Assembly (NCBI GenBank): GCA_004525335.1
Contig: SPCL01000003.1
Span: forward strand, 1-32,420
Source: Thermodesulfobacteriales bacterium
Lineage (GTDB): Bacteria; Desulfobacterota_D; UBA1144; Nemesobacterales; UBA2774
Length of the DNA: 32,420 nt
Direction: 5' to 3'
Shown: positions 32,096 through 32,420 of the stretch, piece by piece
Position numbering within the stretch: position 1 is the first letter of the stretch
Layout: every line of letters starts with the position of its first letter
Notes under the pieces: model-generated
The model's database searches: none
What the model saw: the letters and a program-made list of their open reading frames with translations, nothing else
What the model was told of the DNA's origin: nothing
Made by a program: the position numbers and the translations under genes

Positions 32096-32420
32096 GAAAG
32101 CAGTCTTACTCTGTAACTCTTCGTAACGAATACATACTTAAAAGGATAAAAGATATAAAAGCAGACCATCCCTTCTGGGGTTATAGAAGAGTATGGGCAT
32201 ATCTAAGATATATAGATGGATTAATAGTAAATAAAAAGGTGTATACAGGTTAATGAGAGAGAATAACCTTACTGTAAAACCAAATACAAGACTAATAGCA
32301 AAGAGGGTATCAGAAAGACCAAAGCCTAGAGCAGATAAACCTAAGCAGTGGTAGGGAATAGATATGACAAAGGTTATAACAAACACTGGCTGGGTATATG
32401 TAGTAATAGTACTGGACTGG
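32092..32420 (+). pseudogene. broken IS3-family transposase OrfB
   Basis: The frame from ATG 32092 reads HPFWGYRRVWAYLRY and VNKKVY, then stops at 32251-32253 because two extra bases (AC at 32245-32246) interrupt the expected VYRLM. Two frames over, the protein resumes (LMRENNLTVKPNTRLIAKR) but meets TAG at 32352-32354 exactly where IS3 OrfB has the second Trp of QWWGIDMTK (TGG to TAG). The first catalytic Asp (GIDMT) follows. Two independent lesions make this a pseudogene. It runs off the window at 32420, so the rest of the DDE core is not seen. Confidence 0.85.

Larger units (their letters stand above)
31746..32420 (+). mobile_element. IS3-family insertion sequence, incomplete at window edge
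   Basis: An orfA with a Tnp_1 helix-turn-helix and a degraded orfB with the start of a DDE integrase core are arranged as in IS3-family elements. The right end lies outside the window. The left end is not certain: TATACTGCTCCCC near 31747 is a plausible terminal-repeat start about 70 bp before orfA, and TGTATAGG at 31589 is a less likely alternative. The other end is required to define the terminal repeats and target duplication. Confidence 0.7.

Noticed and set aside
1-32420. CRISPR array, prophage, toxin-antitoxin or defence island
   Set aside because: No regularly spaced repeats, phage structural or integrase genes, or paired toxin-antitoxin ORFs were seen; apart from the right edge the window is core housekeeping genome.

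Overview
The window is chromosomal DNA from a bacterium of roughly 40% GC. It is dominated by a complete, unbroken division and cell-wall (dcw) cluster. Several features point to a Gram-negative, possibly Desulfobacterota- or Dadabacteria-like organism: a meso-diaminopimelate type MurE (DNPR motif), an FtsL-FtsI-FtsQ set, an FtsY with an N-terminal membrane anchor, a PASTA domain on the division PBP, and a DUF4911 protein beside murJ. This placement is inference from gene types, not a search result.

Layout. 1-366: a possible gene tail, a long inverted repeat overlapping a promoter, and tRNA-Gln(UUG). 367-4417: UvrD/PcrA helicase (+), the AMPylase SelO (-) and a small DUF2103-like protein (+). 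4422-7856: replicative polymerase DnaE (-). It is divergent from ftsY, ribD, nadD and rsfS (+, 8124-11737) across a 267-bp intergenic region with two clear palindromes. 11825-28385: the dcw cluster on the minus strand, in transcription order mraZ, rsmH, ftsL, ftsI, murE, murF, mraY, murD, ftsW, murG, murC, murB, ftsQ, ftsA, ftsZ; no ddl is present. Most junctions overlap by 1-17 bp, so the cluster looks like one translationally coupled unit. It is driven by a near-consensus promoter embedded in four MraZ boxes. 28791-30605: DUF4911 and the lipid II flippase MurJ, divergent from mraZ. 30776-32420: an accessory edge with a stand-alone ODP-type metallo-beta-lactamase-fold protein under a consensus promoter, a leftward terminator, and the start of an IS3-family insertion sequence whose orfB is broken.

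How the genes work together. RsmH to FtsZ make UDP-MurNAc-pentapeptide (MurB, C, D, E, F), lipid I and II (MraY, MurG), flip it (MurJ) and polymerise and cross-link it at the septum (FtsW, FtsI) under FtsZ/FtsA/FtsQ/FtsL control. FtsY delivers membrane proteins to the translocon. NadD, RibD and RsfS are housekeeping functions.

Most notable observations. (1) selO has a UAA stop exactly where the family has a conserved Gln, and the remaining C-terminus up to SCSS is intact in frame behind it. (2) rsfS has no ATG, GTG or TTG at its proper start; a perfect Shine-Dalgarno sequence points to an AUA codon. (3) The mraZ control region packs -10, four 10-bp MraZ boxes and the ribosome binding site into about 40 bp, with the fourth box apparently doubling as the Shine-Dalgarno. 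(4) dnaE looks leaderless. I did not find a clearly new multi-gene system; the window is mainly conserved core genome with an accessory right edge.
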